Source: Variovorax sp. PBL-H6 (GTDB lineage: Bacteria; Pseudomonadota; Gammaproteobacteria; Burkholderiales; Burkholderiaceae_C). Taken from it: a stretch of DNA of 64,000 nt. The stretch covers positions 372,001 to 436,000 of the forward strand of contig NZ_LR594660.1 of assembly GCF_901827155.1 (NCBI RefSeq). Direction: 5' to 3'. The position numbers and the translations under genes were made by a program. The notes beneath the pieces were generated by a model. The model searched no databases, had not been told where the DNA came from, and worked only from the letters and a program-made list of their open reading frames with translations. This document shows positions 33,790 to 42,236 of this stretch, one piece after another (the first letter of the stretch is position 1; each line of letters opens with the position of its first letter).

Positions 33790-33939
33790 ACAAGGAGCCT
33801 GACCCGTACCGGCGCGCCTGGTTGCGCTTGCGCGGAACGGCGTTTAAACGCAATCCCTGTACTGGGCCAATGCCCCGCCATCACTTTAAGCACCGAGCGT
33901 CTTTCCACTCTTGCACCTTAGCAAGACTGGAGACCTCGA

Positions 33940-34490
33940 TTGACTTTCCCCACCCCCGCACGCCCGCGTAAGGGCACCCCTTACCAACTGGACATCGTCG
34001 CTGCCAACGGCAGCACGCAAACCCAGTACTTCGACACGCTCACCGCGCTGTCCCAGGCTCTGAAAGGCGCCTGGCACAACCACGACGACTGGCTCCGCCG
34101 ACTCGAGCCCACACCGGGCACACCGTCGCATGGCCGGAGACGCACCTGCGTGCCTACAGCCCGCGCGGCAAGGCCCTGGACGTGCCTACGCTGTACGCCA
34201 ATGCACGCCCCGCCTGGTACGACTCCGGCCGGTACCCTTCCCGCGGCTACAGCAACCGGCGCGGCTCCGTGTACGGCATCCGCAAATGGCGTGGCGGACC
34301 GACCTACCGCAACTGCGCGACCATGGCGCAGCGCCGCCAAAACGCAGCCTGGCACCCTGAGGAAGGCGAGGTGGAATGCCGCGCGACCAGACGCGACGCC
34401 TACCTGTTCCACTCCTGGGACGGCCGCCCGCGCGGCGTCGAGCGGTCCTGGAAGTCCCAACACAAGGGCCGAAAGGCCTGGGACCACTGA
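33940..34490 (+). pseudogene. Frameshifted hypothetical gene
   Basis: The TTG start at 33940 (MTFPTPARPRKGTPYQLDIV) follows TGGAG. The frame is coherent to about 34108 (GAWHNHDDWLRRLEP). A continuation of the same character is then in the -1 frame (HTGHTVAWPETHLRAYSP and on to GVERSWKSQHKGRKAW), ending at TGA 34488-34490. A lost C in the CCC at 34108 would explain it; so would a programmed -1 shift or a sequencing error. The intact protein would be about 183 residues, basic and Tyr/Arg-rich (RYPSRGYSNRRGSVYGIRKW). Family unknown. Confidence 0.55.
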
Positions 34491-34534
34491 GGAACGCTAT
34501 CCTTGCCAGGCTGTACTGCGAAATCGCCGCGAGG

Positions 34535-34555
34535 CTACACGTGGCAGGACACTGA
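34535..34555 (+). promoter_or_regulatory. CTACACG leader element
   Basis: CTACACGTGGCAGGACACTG begins 35 bases before the ATG at 34570, a near-perfect consensus copy. Confidence 0.55.
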
Positions 34556-34569
34556 AAACAAGGAACCAC

Positions 34570-34932
34570 ATGGACTCAGCCCAACACGCCCAGCTCATCC
34601 AGACCATCAAAGGCCAACTGGCTGCAGCAGGCTGGAAGAAAGAGAGCGGCACCGGCGTTGCAAGCAAGGTATTCCAAACCGCCGTCGGGCCCAAGGTCGC
34701 TCACGCGTACGTGAGCCGTGGCGACGGGTACAACGTTACGCTCTCAGGCGACTACCAAAGCGAGGGCCGCAATGCCCTAGAGCCTCACGGCACGCTCATC
34801 CCTGAAGGCGCCGATGAAGACGCGGTACGGCTGCTCGCACGGAAATTTGCCGTAAATGCGGACCAAGTCATCTCACAGACCTACGCGGCACGGCTGCATC
34901 AGGTCAAAGCGGTCACCGTCGCTCGCGACTGA
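34570..34932 (+). CDS. Hypothetical protein, 120 aa
   Basis: MDSAQHAQLIQTIKGQLAAA and onward. AAGGAAC precedes ATG at 34570; the longer frame upstream is the shadow of the previous gene. A helix (IKGQLAAAGW) is followed by beta strands (VAHAYVSRGDGYNVTLSGDY) and a helical end. No family recognised. Terminator at 34941. Confidence 0.7.
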   Translation: MDSAQHAQLIQTIKGQLAAAGWKKESGTGVASKVFQTAVGPKVAHAYVSRGDGYNVTLSGDYQSEGRNALEPHGTLIPEGADEDAVRLLARKFAVNADQVISQTYAARLHQVKAVTVARD

Positions 34933-34940
34933 AACTCTTC

Positions 34941-34975
34941 GCCCCTCCTGCCCTGCGCAGCGAGGGGCTTCTTCA
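34941..34975 (+). terminator. Rho-independent terminator
   Basis: GCCCCTC and GAGGGGC arms then TTCTTC. Confidence 0.7.
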
Positions 34976-35062
34976 TGGCGAAGCACTTCGGTCACCGTTC
35001 GGCTAGTGCGCATGCGATGATTTGGGCCGTCTCCTACGGAGGAGGCTCTTCATTCGCCAAAC

Positions 35063-35809
35063 ATGACCCCAACTTTAACTATCGAAGACCTCCTGGAGGC
35101 GCTCGGCAATGACTGTGCGAAGCATGGGAGTGCGCTAATACCGGCCACCGCCAGCGACCTCGATGCGACTCCGAGGTTGCGGTTCGCGTGGGAGGATTTC
35201 CTGAAGGCAGTCGCCGCTGAAAAACCAAGCGCCGTCTTTTGGCAAAAACAATGCTTTGTGCCAGAGGACTACGTCCAGGAATGCATGGAGGAAGAGGGTT
35301 GGAAGCCCGTATTTGAGATGAGCCGCAGAGGTCGCTGGCCAACGCCGGCCGAGACTAGTGCGCACGTCGCCGCAGACCTGGCCTTGGTCGAGCGCTTCAG
35401 CGGCCAGCCCTATTTCATCTTGGCGATGTACACAAAGGATGGCGCGTTCCGTACCTCCAGCGTATTACTGACCTGGGCCAATGAAATCGCGGAGAAGATT
35501 TCCGATTTCATCGAACAACGTTTCGATGACGAGGCCGTATTGCAGGAGCAGTTGCACACGCTGGAGGCAGAGCGAATTGAGCGGCTTAGCTCGGAAATTG
35601 CCGCAAGCGCGGAGTTCCAGCAAATCCGCGGGCTACCGAAGCGGCTCCTGTGGGTCCAGGCGACCTATGGCGGCAAAATTCCCCCTCACAGCCGTGGCAG
35701 GATTGAGCGCATCTCCCAAAACGTGGACTACGTGGACGCAAATCTGGCGTATGTAGTACAGAAGGCCCACGACAAGACCTGGGTTGCAAGCAACGTCGGA
35801 AAGGCATGA
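35063..35809 (+). CDS. Hypothetical protein, 248 aa
   Basis: Starts MTPTLTIEDLLEALGNDCAK. Acidic and helical, with a long helical C-terminus (LQEQLHTLEAERIERLSSEI). Its N-terminal half has an aromatic-rich segment (AVFWQKQCFVPEDYVQECME). A GGAGGAG lies about 25 bases before ATG. It is convergent with the Mom-like gene. Family unknown. Confidence 0.65.
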   Translation: MTPTLTIEDLLEALGNDCAKHGSALIPATASDLDATPRLRFAWEDFLKAVAAEKPSAVFWQKQCFVPEDYVQECMEEEGWKPVFEMSRRGRWPTPAETSAHVAADLALVERFSGQPYFILAMYTKDGAFRTSSVLLTWANEIAEKISDFIEQRFDDEAVLQEQLHTLEAERIERLSSEIAASAEFQQIRGLPKRLLWVQATYGGKIPPHSRGRIERISQNVDYVDANLAYVVQKAHDKTWVASNVGKA

Positions 35810-35825
35810 GCGGAGAGCCTTTCGC

Positions 35826-36731
35826 TCAGGTGCTCGGTATCAGCGCAACCCGCCGGTGCGAATCGGACTGCTTAGGGTACGGCTGCGGAGGCTGAAAGCC
35901 CGACATCACAATCGCCTTCTCGCCGGTGCGTCCCAGCGGCCAGGCGTAGACATGATTGCCCGGATGCTTCACAGGCCGCAGGAGGCCGCTTCGAAGAACT
36001 CCGTCGAGCCACTGGGCTGGCTCCTGGCCGAACGGCCGTGCCGGTGCACCAAGGTGAACCAGCGCGCGCTCGGCCGCCTCGTGTCCCGACTCCAGAAGAC
36101 GAATCTTTGAGAGCGAGCGGGGACTGACCACGCGCCCAGACGCCGTGACGTGATGCGTTCGAGGGGTCCCTCGCCCCAGGTACCGCCCGTTGAATGCCTG
36201 GTAGCAAATGCCGACATGCCCAGGCATCGTCAGTCCCCCGTCCTCGTCTCGCCTGGGCACTGGGTCGGAGTACGAGACGACGGCCTTCATCGCCGGCTTC
36301 ACCTTCTTGAGCAGGTCGAACGCGCGACCCAGGAAATAGGTCTCGCTGCAGTAGGGAGCGGCGTCAAGCAGCACCAGGCGGCCTAGCTCCAAGCCTTCGC
36401 TCGGGGGCACAGAGCAGTACTTCGGAATCACCCGTTGGTTCATGGGCACGGAGAACACCGCGACGCCCATCAGCTCCGCTTTGGGACCAAACAGGCCCAC
36501 GCGTACGACGGACGCTACGAACGACCGGCTGTAGTGGTGGGCCTCCACGAACTTTCTTGCGACGCCCTCCGTGATGAGGTCCACAGCGAAGTCCCCCTTC
36601 CTAAATCCTTCGTCCCTGTCGACACGGAAGGACGACTTGCCGTCCCGCCACCGTTGCGTAGGAATTGGTTTTCCAGAGGAAGCGGGGGCGCACAGGCCTC
36701 TGGCGACTTGTAGTTTAGATTGCATGTGCAT
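35826..36731 (-). CDS. Mom-family DNA-modification-like protein
   Basis: 301 residues. The GNAT-like core carries the Mom signatures: FVEAHHYSRSFVASVVRVGL (61-80), LELGRLVLLDAAPYCSETYF (114-133), AVVSYSDP (150-157) and GHVGICYQAFNGRYLGRG (171-188). Phage Mu Mom converts adenine to N6-(carbamoylmethyl)adenine and protects DNA from restriction; relatives may add other groups. N- and C-terminal extensions here are unique. Mu mom needs Com and Dam control; no com-like gene is seen. It is divergent from the five-gene nucleotide-like operon, across a 119-base gap holding both promoters. Confidence 0.8.
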   Translation of the reverse strand: MHMQSKLQVARGLCAPASSGKPIPTQRWRDGKSSFRVDRDEGFRKGDFAVDLITEGVARKFVEAHHYSRSFVASVVRVGLFGPKAELMGVAVFSVPMNQRVIPKYCSVPPSEGLELGRLVLLDAAPYCSETYFLGRAFDLLKKVKPAMKAVVSYSDPVPRRDEDGGLTMPGHVGICYQAFNGRYLGRGTPRTHHVTASGRVVSPRSLSKIRLLESGHEAAERALVHLGAPARPFGQEPAQWLDGVLRSGLLRPVKHPGNHVYAWPLGRTGEKAIVMSGFQPPQPYPKQSDSHRRVALIPST

Positions 36732-36850
36732 TTAGTTTATACGGTTTCCGCGGTCCGTAAATCAACCTTGCTCCCACGTTCTTCTATAGGTGCCATAAAC
36801 CGTGTCGCTTTTCTGTCTTGACCGCAGCGCTGCTGCCAAGGACGACCGCG
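36732..36850. promoter_or_regulatory. Divergent promoter region of mom-like gene and biosynthetic operon
   Basis: Contains CTATAGG (36795) and CATAAA boxes on the plus side and an inverted ACGGTTT/AAACCGT pair (about 36749 and 36806) that could be a shared operator. No strong -35/-10 pair is seen. Confidence 0.4.
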
Positions 36851-38023
36851 ATGGCATCTACCTACTTCTCGACTGCGCAACTGCGCCCCTACCTTGACCG
36901 CACCAGCATCGGAGCGACGGCCCTCGTGGTCGCCATCCTGAGCGGCGCGCCGCATGACCGCAGTGGCGCACCGACCCGCTGGCCCGTGCTCGAACGCCTG
37001 ACAGTTGGGCAGCTGCTCTGCGACTTCATGGTCCGAGTCGAAGCGCTCGGCGGAGAAATCGTTACGCCCGAAACGGTAGCCGGCCGGGCCTGCATGGACG
37101 CCATCGCACCCCTGCTTTGGCACGAAGGCCTGGTCGATGACAACTGGGAGCCCCCCGGCCGGCAGCTGGACGCGTGCATCGCGCTTGCGACGCCGCTGCT
37201 GGCACCCGTCCTGGGCACGAGCGTCACGGAGCTTCTGCAGTACCGGCCGGGCGCGACCGGATTCATCGGCGGGTACGCGAGCATGGTGTCCGACGAGCTC
37301 GACGTGACCCTTCAGAACTACTTCGGGGGAAGGGTCGACAAGAACGGGGTCGCCCGCCTCGCCGACAACCTGCCTCTGGCGGCGGGGGAAGGCCTCGTGC
37401 TGTCGATGTGGCGTGCCGGCCTGCACCGCTATGCCGAGGACGGCGAGAAGCTCTACGACATCGCTGCCTTGGTCTCTGATGCCAAGGGCCGGCCCGTGGC
37501 CACCTTCGACGCTCGAATCGTCTACCTTCGACGCGGCCAATCTGCCGCCAAGGCGCTGTGGACGCTCGACGCCTATGACGAAGCTGGCCTCAAGCTTGGG
37601 ACCAGCCTCCATGTGCTCGAGCAGCATCAGCGGCTCCCTGATAGCTTTTATGACGGCAAGGGCCTCCTGTTCCTGGAAGCATTCGAGGTCCGGCACGACC
37701 TGCGCGGTCAGGGGCTCGGGGCCGAGCTGCTGAAGGAGTTGCTCCCGCTGGCTCTGGGTGGTTTGCGCCGTCGTGTCAGCAAAATTGCCATGGCGCCCTT
37801 CCCGCTCCAGTACGACTATCCGGTCTCCGAGAAGCTGCCGCCGCAGCTGGTGATGGACGCCGTGGACGCCGTCGAGTCGCTGCGAGCGCACATCGACCGC
37901 GTCCGGCCGCAGGACCTGCACCCGTGGACCGCGGGCAGCGACATCATCTTCCTGGGGCAGGACCCCCGCGCGACCGGGACGCACGACGAGCAGCTCTACC
38001 TGCTTTCAGAGCATGCGAGCTGA
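36851..38023 (+). CDS. GNAT acetyltransferase-domain protein, first gene of the nucleotide-like operon
   Basis: 390 residues. ATG at 36851 is chosen because AAGGA lies about 8 bases upstream. The N-terminal 190 residues have no known domain. The C-terminal part carries a GNAT motif A: LFLEAFEVRHDLRGQGLGAE (about 273-292), with the R-x-x-G-x-G/A acyl-CoA loop intact. It may N-acylate an intermediate or the product. The stop overlaps the next start by 11 bases, as does each later junction in this five-gene operon, so all are translationally coupled. Confidence 0.75.
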   Translation: MASTYFSTAQLRPYLDRTSIGATALVVAILSGAPHDRSGAPTRWPVLERLTVGQLLCDFMVRVEALGGEIVTPETVAGRACMDAIAPLLWHEGLVDDNWEPPGRQLDACIALATPLLAPVLGTSVTELLQYRPGATGFIGGYASMVSDELDVTLQNYFGGRVDKNGVARLADNLPLAAGEGLVLSMWRAGLHRYAEDGEKLYDIAALVSDAKGRPVATFDARIVYLRRGQSAAKALWTLDAYDEAGLKLGTSLHVLEQHQRLPDSFYDGKGLLFLEAFEVRHDLRGQGLGAELLKELLPLALGGLRRRVSKIAMAPFPLQYDYPVSEKLPPQLVMDAVDAVESLRAHIDRVRPQDLHPWTAGSDIIFLGQDPRATGTHDEQLYLLSEHAS

Positions 38024-38720
38024 GACAGCACCGGCCCGCATCGGCATCTTGGGCGGCGCGGGGCCCTTCGCGAGTGCGGTGTTCCAGGTTCGGCTGGTCC
38101 AGGCCTGGGCGCGTCAGATGTCCGGCGCGTGCCTCCAAGACGAGCACTACCCCGCAATCATCCACCTCAGTGAGGCCTTGCAAGGACTCGGCGCCGACGG
38201 CGTGGAATGCCGCCGTAGGGCCGCCGCTTCGCTTGCGCGCGGTGTGTCGCTGTTGAAAGAAGCGGGTGCCGCCTTCGTCGCTGCGCCTTGCAACAGCCTG
38301 GGCGAGGTCCTGACCAACTGCACGGGCACCCTCGGTCTTGAGGTGTTCACCCCATGGAACTCGGCACCCGCCATGCGACAGCCCGCGTCCACGGCGGTGC
38401 TGTGTTCCAAGAGCATGAGGGCGTATCTCTCCGCGCGCTACCCAGAATTGATTTTCCCGAGCGACGCCGCCCAAGCCGCAGTTCAACTGCTCATCGAGCA
38501 GGGGATGGCGGGTCAGGCTCCCTCAGCTTGCCTACTGCAGGCGCTCATCTCCGAGCAGCTGCGCCGCGGCGTCGCCGAGGTGCGCATTGCCTGCACAGAA
38601 CTGTCGTGCGCGCAGCTCGAACCCGATGAACGGGTGCTCGACACCATGAATTGCCTGGTGCGCGCCACGGCTGACCGTGCGCAGGCGCTATTTCGGGCCT
38701 CCTTCCAAGCCTCAACATGA
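38013..38720 (+). CDS. Aspartate/glutamate racemase family protein
   Basis: 235 residues. IGILGGAGPFAS at the start, FVAAPCNSLGE (Cys93) and IACTELSCA (Cys194) are the two halves of a cofactor-independent Asp/Glu racemase active site; both catalytic cysteines are present. The family also includes hydantoin racemases and maleate isomerases. Role here is probably supply of a D-amino acid or isomerisation of an acid building block. Start overlaps the preceding gene and its stop overlaps the next start (ATGA). Confidence 0.85.
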   Translation: MRAETAPARIGILGGAGPFASAVFQVRLVQAWARQMSGACLQDEHYPAIIHLSEALQGLGADGVECRRRAAASLARGVSLLKEAGAAFVAAPCNSLGEVLTNCTGTLGLEVFTPWNSAPAMRQPASTAVLCSKSMRAYLSARYPELIFPSDAAQAAVQLLIEQGMAGQAPSACLLQALISEQLRRGVAEVRIACTELSCAQLEPDERVLDTMNCLVRATADRAQALFRASFQAST

Positions 38721-39703
38721 ATCACTATCCCCCTCCTGCCAAGCACGCCCTTCCGAGCGGCCTCACCGAGCTGCTTGCCCAGCTTCGTCTGGAGGATGCG
38801 TTTTCCGCACCTGACTACGTTTGGCGTAAGGGCAATGCGCTGAACGCCTACCTTCGCGCATCGGGGCTCCGGGCCGCCGTGGTGGCCGTGAGCGGGGGCG
38901 TGGACTCCGCCTTGGTGCTGGCGCTGGTCAAGGCGGCCAGCCAACAGCCCGGCTCGCCGATTCAGCGCATCGTTCCCGTGCTCCTGCCGGTCTTCACCGA
39001 TGGCGCTGCCACCAACCAGGACCTTGCAACGTCACGCGGCGTGGAGCTCTGCGGCGCGCTTGAACTGCTGCCTGTCGTTATCGACCTGTCGAAGGCGCAC
39101 CTGGCGACGAAGACGCTCGTCGACAACGCGTTGTCGACGTTAGGCGAAGGCTGGGCCTCGGGCCAGCTGGTGGCTTATCAGCGAACTCCGGCGCTTTACT
39201 ACGTCACCAGCCTTCTGACCCAGGCCGGCACGCCCGGCATGTTGATTGGCACGACGAATCGCGACGAGGGTGCGTACCTGGGCTACTTCGGCAAAGCCTC
39301 GGACGGCCTCGTGGACGCACAGCTCATCTCGGACCTGTACAAGTCCCAGGTCTATGAGGTTGCCCGGCACCTGGGGGTGCCGTCCTCCATCCTCGAGGCG
39401 ACGCCGACCGGAGACATGTACGACGGCCGCACGGACGAAGAAGTCTTTGGCGCCAGCTATGACGCTGTGGAGCTCTTCCTTCGCGAGAAGGCCTGTACCG
39501 ATGTCGCCCGGCGAATTGCGGCAGTTGGTATGGCAGATGGCCGGAGCGACCGATTTGCGGGCCAGCGCGCGGCGTTGGAGGACCTTCACCGCTACAACCA
39601 CCATAAGTATCTGGGTAAGTCGCCGGCGGTGCACTTCGACCTTTGGGATTGCCGAATCGAGGGTGGGTGGGACTACCACGTGGCCAGGGAAGCCAGGCAA
39701 TGA
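38717..39703 (+). CDS. NAD synthetase-like enzyme (NadE family)
   Basis: 328 residues. The PP-loop SGGVDSALVLALV (59-71) and GTTNRDEGAYLGYFGK (about 178-193), with an acidic D-x-T/DE-type segment near 235-245 (DGRTDEEVFG), fit ammonia- or glutamine-dependent NAD synthetases and other adenylate-forming amidases of the family. No glutaminase domain is attached, so ammonia or another amine would be the donor. It activates a carboxylate as AMP ester. NAD itself or a related amide-bearing nucleotide could be made. Third gene of the operon. Confidence 0.85.
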   Translation: MNHYPPPAKHALPSGLTELLAQLRLEDAFSAPDYVWRKGNALNAYLRASGLRAAVVAVSGGVDSALVLALVKAASQQPGSPIQRIVPVLLPVFTDGAATNQDLATSRGVELCGALELLPVVIDLSKAHLATKTLVDNALSTLGEGWASGQLVAYQRTPALYYVTSLLTQAGTPGMLIGTTNRDEGAYLGYFGKASDGLVDAQLISDLYKSQVYEVARHLGVPSSILEATPTGDMYDGRTDEEVFGASYDAVELFLREKACTDVARRIAAVGMADGRSDRFAGQRAALEDLHRYNHHKYLGKSPAVHFDLWDCRIEGGWDYHVAREARQ

Positions 39704-40455
39704 AGACCGAGGCAAGCGCCCCCATTGCCTCCTTGTTCACGATGAGCGCCCTGCCGTCCGCGCGCGGGCCCGGCGCTCGCGCACGAAGGCTCCCCGTGCC
39801 GGGCGAAGCTTGGCATATCCGGGGCCTGATTCAACCCGAGCTTGTCGAGGCCATGCGCCGAGAGGTCCTGTCGGCGCCGAGCGTGCCAGTCGGGCCTGAC
39901 GGCATCCTCAGCAACTTCAAGCCTGGAACCCACCCAGCCTCCTGGCGTAGCAGCAGCTTCAGCGCGGAGTTGGCGAGCCATCTCTGGTCCTGCCTTCCCT
40001 CCTCCCTGCTCGAGCCACGCGCGTTCAGTGAGCACGACCGAGCAGACCACGACGGCCATTCGCTCTGGAACCCGGTTGGCGTCAACGCCTTGCATCGATT
40101 CATTCGTTACGAGCCCGGCAGTGGCCATCTGGTGGGTCACTACGACGCTCCGTACATCGAGAGCGAAGCTCGCAGGACGCTTTTCAGCCTGGTCGTGTAC
40201 CTGAGCGACAACGAAAGCGGTGAGACGAGGTTTCTGCGTGACGCGCAGGACCCGCTCCCCTTCGCAGCCCGAGATTTCAGTGACTGGTCCCGAAATGCCA
40301 ATGCCGACGAGGTGCTGCTGGCAGTGACGCCCCTAAAGGGCGATGCCCTGTTGTTCGAGCACCGAATGCTTCATGACGGAGCTCCGGTCCTCGGGCAGGA
40401 GAAGCTGATTTTGAGAACAGACCTGGTCTTCGAGCGAACGGGGGCGCCCACTTGA
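39700..40455 (+). CDS. 2-oxoglutarate/Fe(II)-dependent oxygenase
   Basis: 251 residues. ATG at 39700 overlaps the previous stop (ATGA). The prolyl-hydroxylase-like core holds HYDAPY (His147, Asp149), a second iron His at 221 or 225 in LFEHRMLHDG, and an Arg near 238 (ILRTDLVF) that would bind the 2-oxoglutarate carboxylate. The facial triad is therefore complete. Such enzymes hydroxylate or otherwise oxidise amino acids, peptides or nucleotides. Here it probably tailors the product of the NadE/racemase steps. Confidence 0.85.
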   Translation: MKTEASAPIASLFTMSALPSARGPGARARRLPVPGEAWHIRGLIQPELVEAMRREVLSAPSVPVGPDGILSNFKPGTHPASWRSSSFSAELASHLWSCLPSSLLEPRAFSEHDRADHDGHSLWNPVGVNALHRFIRYEPGSGHLVGHYDAPYIESEARRTLFSLVVYLSDNESGETRFLRDAQDPLPFAARDFSDWSRNANADEVLLAVTPLKGDALLFEHRMLHDGAPVLGQEKLILRTDLVFERTGAPT

Positions 40456-42158
40456 CGGAACGCCACCCCCGCCCTGACCGCTTTGTCGCCAAGGCGCTAT
40501 TGGACCCCTACTATGCGCCGCTCGCCGCCGCCGGCGCGAGCCACGAGACGCTCCGAGCCGCCGGTTTCATTGACGACCTCCTGGACGGCAGCGTTCGGGC
40601 GCACCCTTGCTGGTCGCCGGCGATGCTCACGACGCCCTTGATGAAGGTGCGACGAGCACTCGCCCAGTCGCCGGAAGACGCCCGAAAACTCGTTCTCCTG
40701 TCGACGGGCAGCTACTCCCCGATGCACGAAGGGCACATCGCCCTCATGGAGCGAGCCCGGACGCACGCGCAGGAGCTCGGATACACGGTCGTAGGCGGCT
40801 ATATGTCCCCTTCCCATGACGCCTACGTCAGCGTGAAGAACGGCGGTACGGCGGCGCTGCATGCAGAGCAACGAGTCGCGCTCGCCGAGGAGGCCGTCCG
40901 CCACAGCGACTGGCTCTCCATCTGCCCGTGGGAGGCACGGCATGCGCCGGAAGCCCTCAACTTCACGGATGTGCTCGACCGCCTAGCGGCCTACCTGGCC
41001 AGGCACGTTGACGCAATTGAGTTGGGATACGTCTTTGGCAGCGACAACCTGGGGTTCCTGGCGGCTTTCGCAGAACGCGGCCTGGCGTTTTGCGGTGTTC
41101 GAGGCGAAATGACCACTGAAGCGCTGCGCGAAACCCATGCGCTCCTTGGCGGCCGTGAGCATCGCCTTCACATGATGCCCGCTACGCGCGCGACGCGGGC
41201 CGAGACCGCATCGTCTACCAAGGTGCGTAGCGGCAACCTCTCCCTTATCCCTGAGGCAGCGCGTGCGCGGTACCGGGCGCTCGTGCAGCCGCCGAGCCAG
41301 GCCCCGACGATGACACCGGCATACCTCGTTCGTCGCGACCTGGCCCATGCGACGTCCAACTGGGGGGTCGACGCTGCGGCCCAGGCCGAGTTCGAGGAGT
41401 CGCTCATGGACGTTCTCGCTTCGAGCCTCGGCGCCGCCGGCGTGGTTCACGGCATCCCGCTGGCGGCGCAAATCGAGTTGGCAACTGCAGCGCGCGAACC
41501 CGAGACGTCGATGCTGAGCCTGGACGCGTGCGTTCTGGGCGATGCGCAGCTGCGTGTGAGCCGGCTCTTTGACGTCGGAGGTGGCCAAGTGTTCTCGTCA
41601 CAGCGCGTACCGAGACCCGGGGCCGCGGCCCTCGCGCTGCAACTGGCCAGCCTCGACCGGTCCCGGAAGTGGCGTGTGCTGGATGATGACAAGGCCACGG
41701 GGGACACGGAGCATTCCGTGCACGCCCTCCTGACGGCAGAAGGCGTCCAGGTGGCCGGCTTCACCTACCTGAATGAGGCCTACCTGCGGGGAACCGAGCT
41801 GGCGGAGCGCGAAGTGCTCGACATCGTGGATGCGAGGGACTTTCTGCTGGGAGCGAGGGACGGCGGGCTCGTCATCGAATTGCCAACAGGGGAGACAGCC
41901 CGCGCGCCCTACATGCTTCCTTTCGTCAACCTGGTCTTTAGGGCCAAGATTCCCGCTGAGGCATGCAACCGCCTCTCGCGCCAACTGTGGGAGCTGAACG
42001 TCGCGTGGCTGGAGGCCTACGCGCCGCGGCTCACCGTTTCAGACGCGGACCCCGCTTCAGGCGCCCTGCTGACATACCTGGGCTTTGCCTCGACGACAAC
42101 GCTGGTTGACTGCTGCAACGCGTTGTCCGCGTGGTCGGGCGACCTCAGCCTTCGCTAG
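40452..42158 (+). CDS. NMN-adenylyltransferase-like domain fused to PRTase-like domain
   Basis: 568 residues, TTG start overlapping the previous stop. Residues 82-265 are NMNAT/cytidylyltransferase-like: STGSYSPMHEGHIALMERAR (HxGH-type) and ASSTKVRSGNLS (ISxTxxR-type). Residues about 300-560 hold a type I phosphoribosyltransferase PRPP loop, VLDDDKATGDTEHS (about 408-421). No such fusion is known to me. Joining a PRPP-using step with adenylylation, beside NadE, would give a Preiss-Handler-like route, but type I is not the fold of nicotinate PRTase, so the substrate could differ. Last gene of the operon. Confidence 0.7.
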   Translation: MTERHPRPDRFVAKALLDPYYAPLAAAGASHETLRAAGFIDDLLDGSVRAHPCWSPAMLTTPLMKVRRALAQSPEDARKLVLLSTGSYSPMHEGHIALMERARTHAQELGYTVVGGYMSPSHDAYVSVKNGGTAALHAEQRVALAEEAVRHSDWLSICPWEARHAPEALNFTDVLDRLAAYLARHVDAIELGYVFGSDNLGFLAAFAERGLAFCGVRGEMTTEALRETHALLGGREHRLHMMPATRATRAETASSTKVRSGNLSLIPEAARARYRALVQPPSQAPTMTPAYLVRRDLAHATSNWGVDAAAQAEFEESLMDVLASSLGAAGVVHGIPLAAQIELATAAREPETSMLSLDACVLGDAQLRVSRLFDVGGGQVFSSQRVPRPGAAALALQLASLDRSRKWRVLDDDKATGDTEHSVHALLTAEGVQVAGFTYLNEAYLRGTELAEREVLDIVDARDFLLGARDGGLVIELPTGETARAPYMLPFVNLVFRAKIPAEACNRLSRQLWELNVAWLEAYAPRLTVSDADPASGALLTYLGFASTTTLVDCCNALSAWSGDLSLR

Positions 42159-42182
42159 TGCCGGCCGGGAGCTCAAGAAAAG

Positions 42183-42213
42183 GAAAGGCCTCCTCCAAAT
42201 TGGAAGAGGCCTG
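42183..42213 (-). terminator. Rho-independent terminator
   Basis: AGGCCTC and GAGGCCT arms; the minus strand continues TTTCCTTTTCTT. It mainly serves the leftward gene at 42237. Confidence 0.7.
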
Positions 42214-42236
42214 AAGGAGGTCAGCGGAGCCGAGCG

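Noticed and set aside
36737..37984. A 415-residue leftward frame
   Set aside because: It is the shadow of the GNAT gene and would cross the divergent promoter region.
36851..42158. A phage NAD-repair (NARP) system
   Set aside because: NARP1/NARP2 use ADPR-PP synthetase plus Namat, or NAMPT plus an NMN adenylyltransferase; the set here (NadE-like, racemase, oxygenase, PRTase-like) differs, so the name is not applied.
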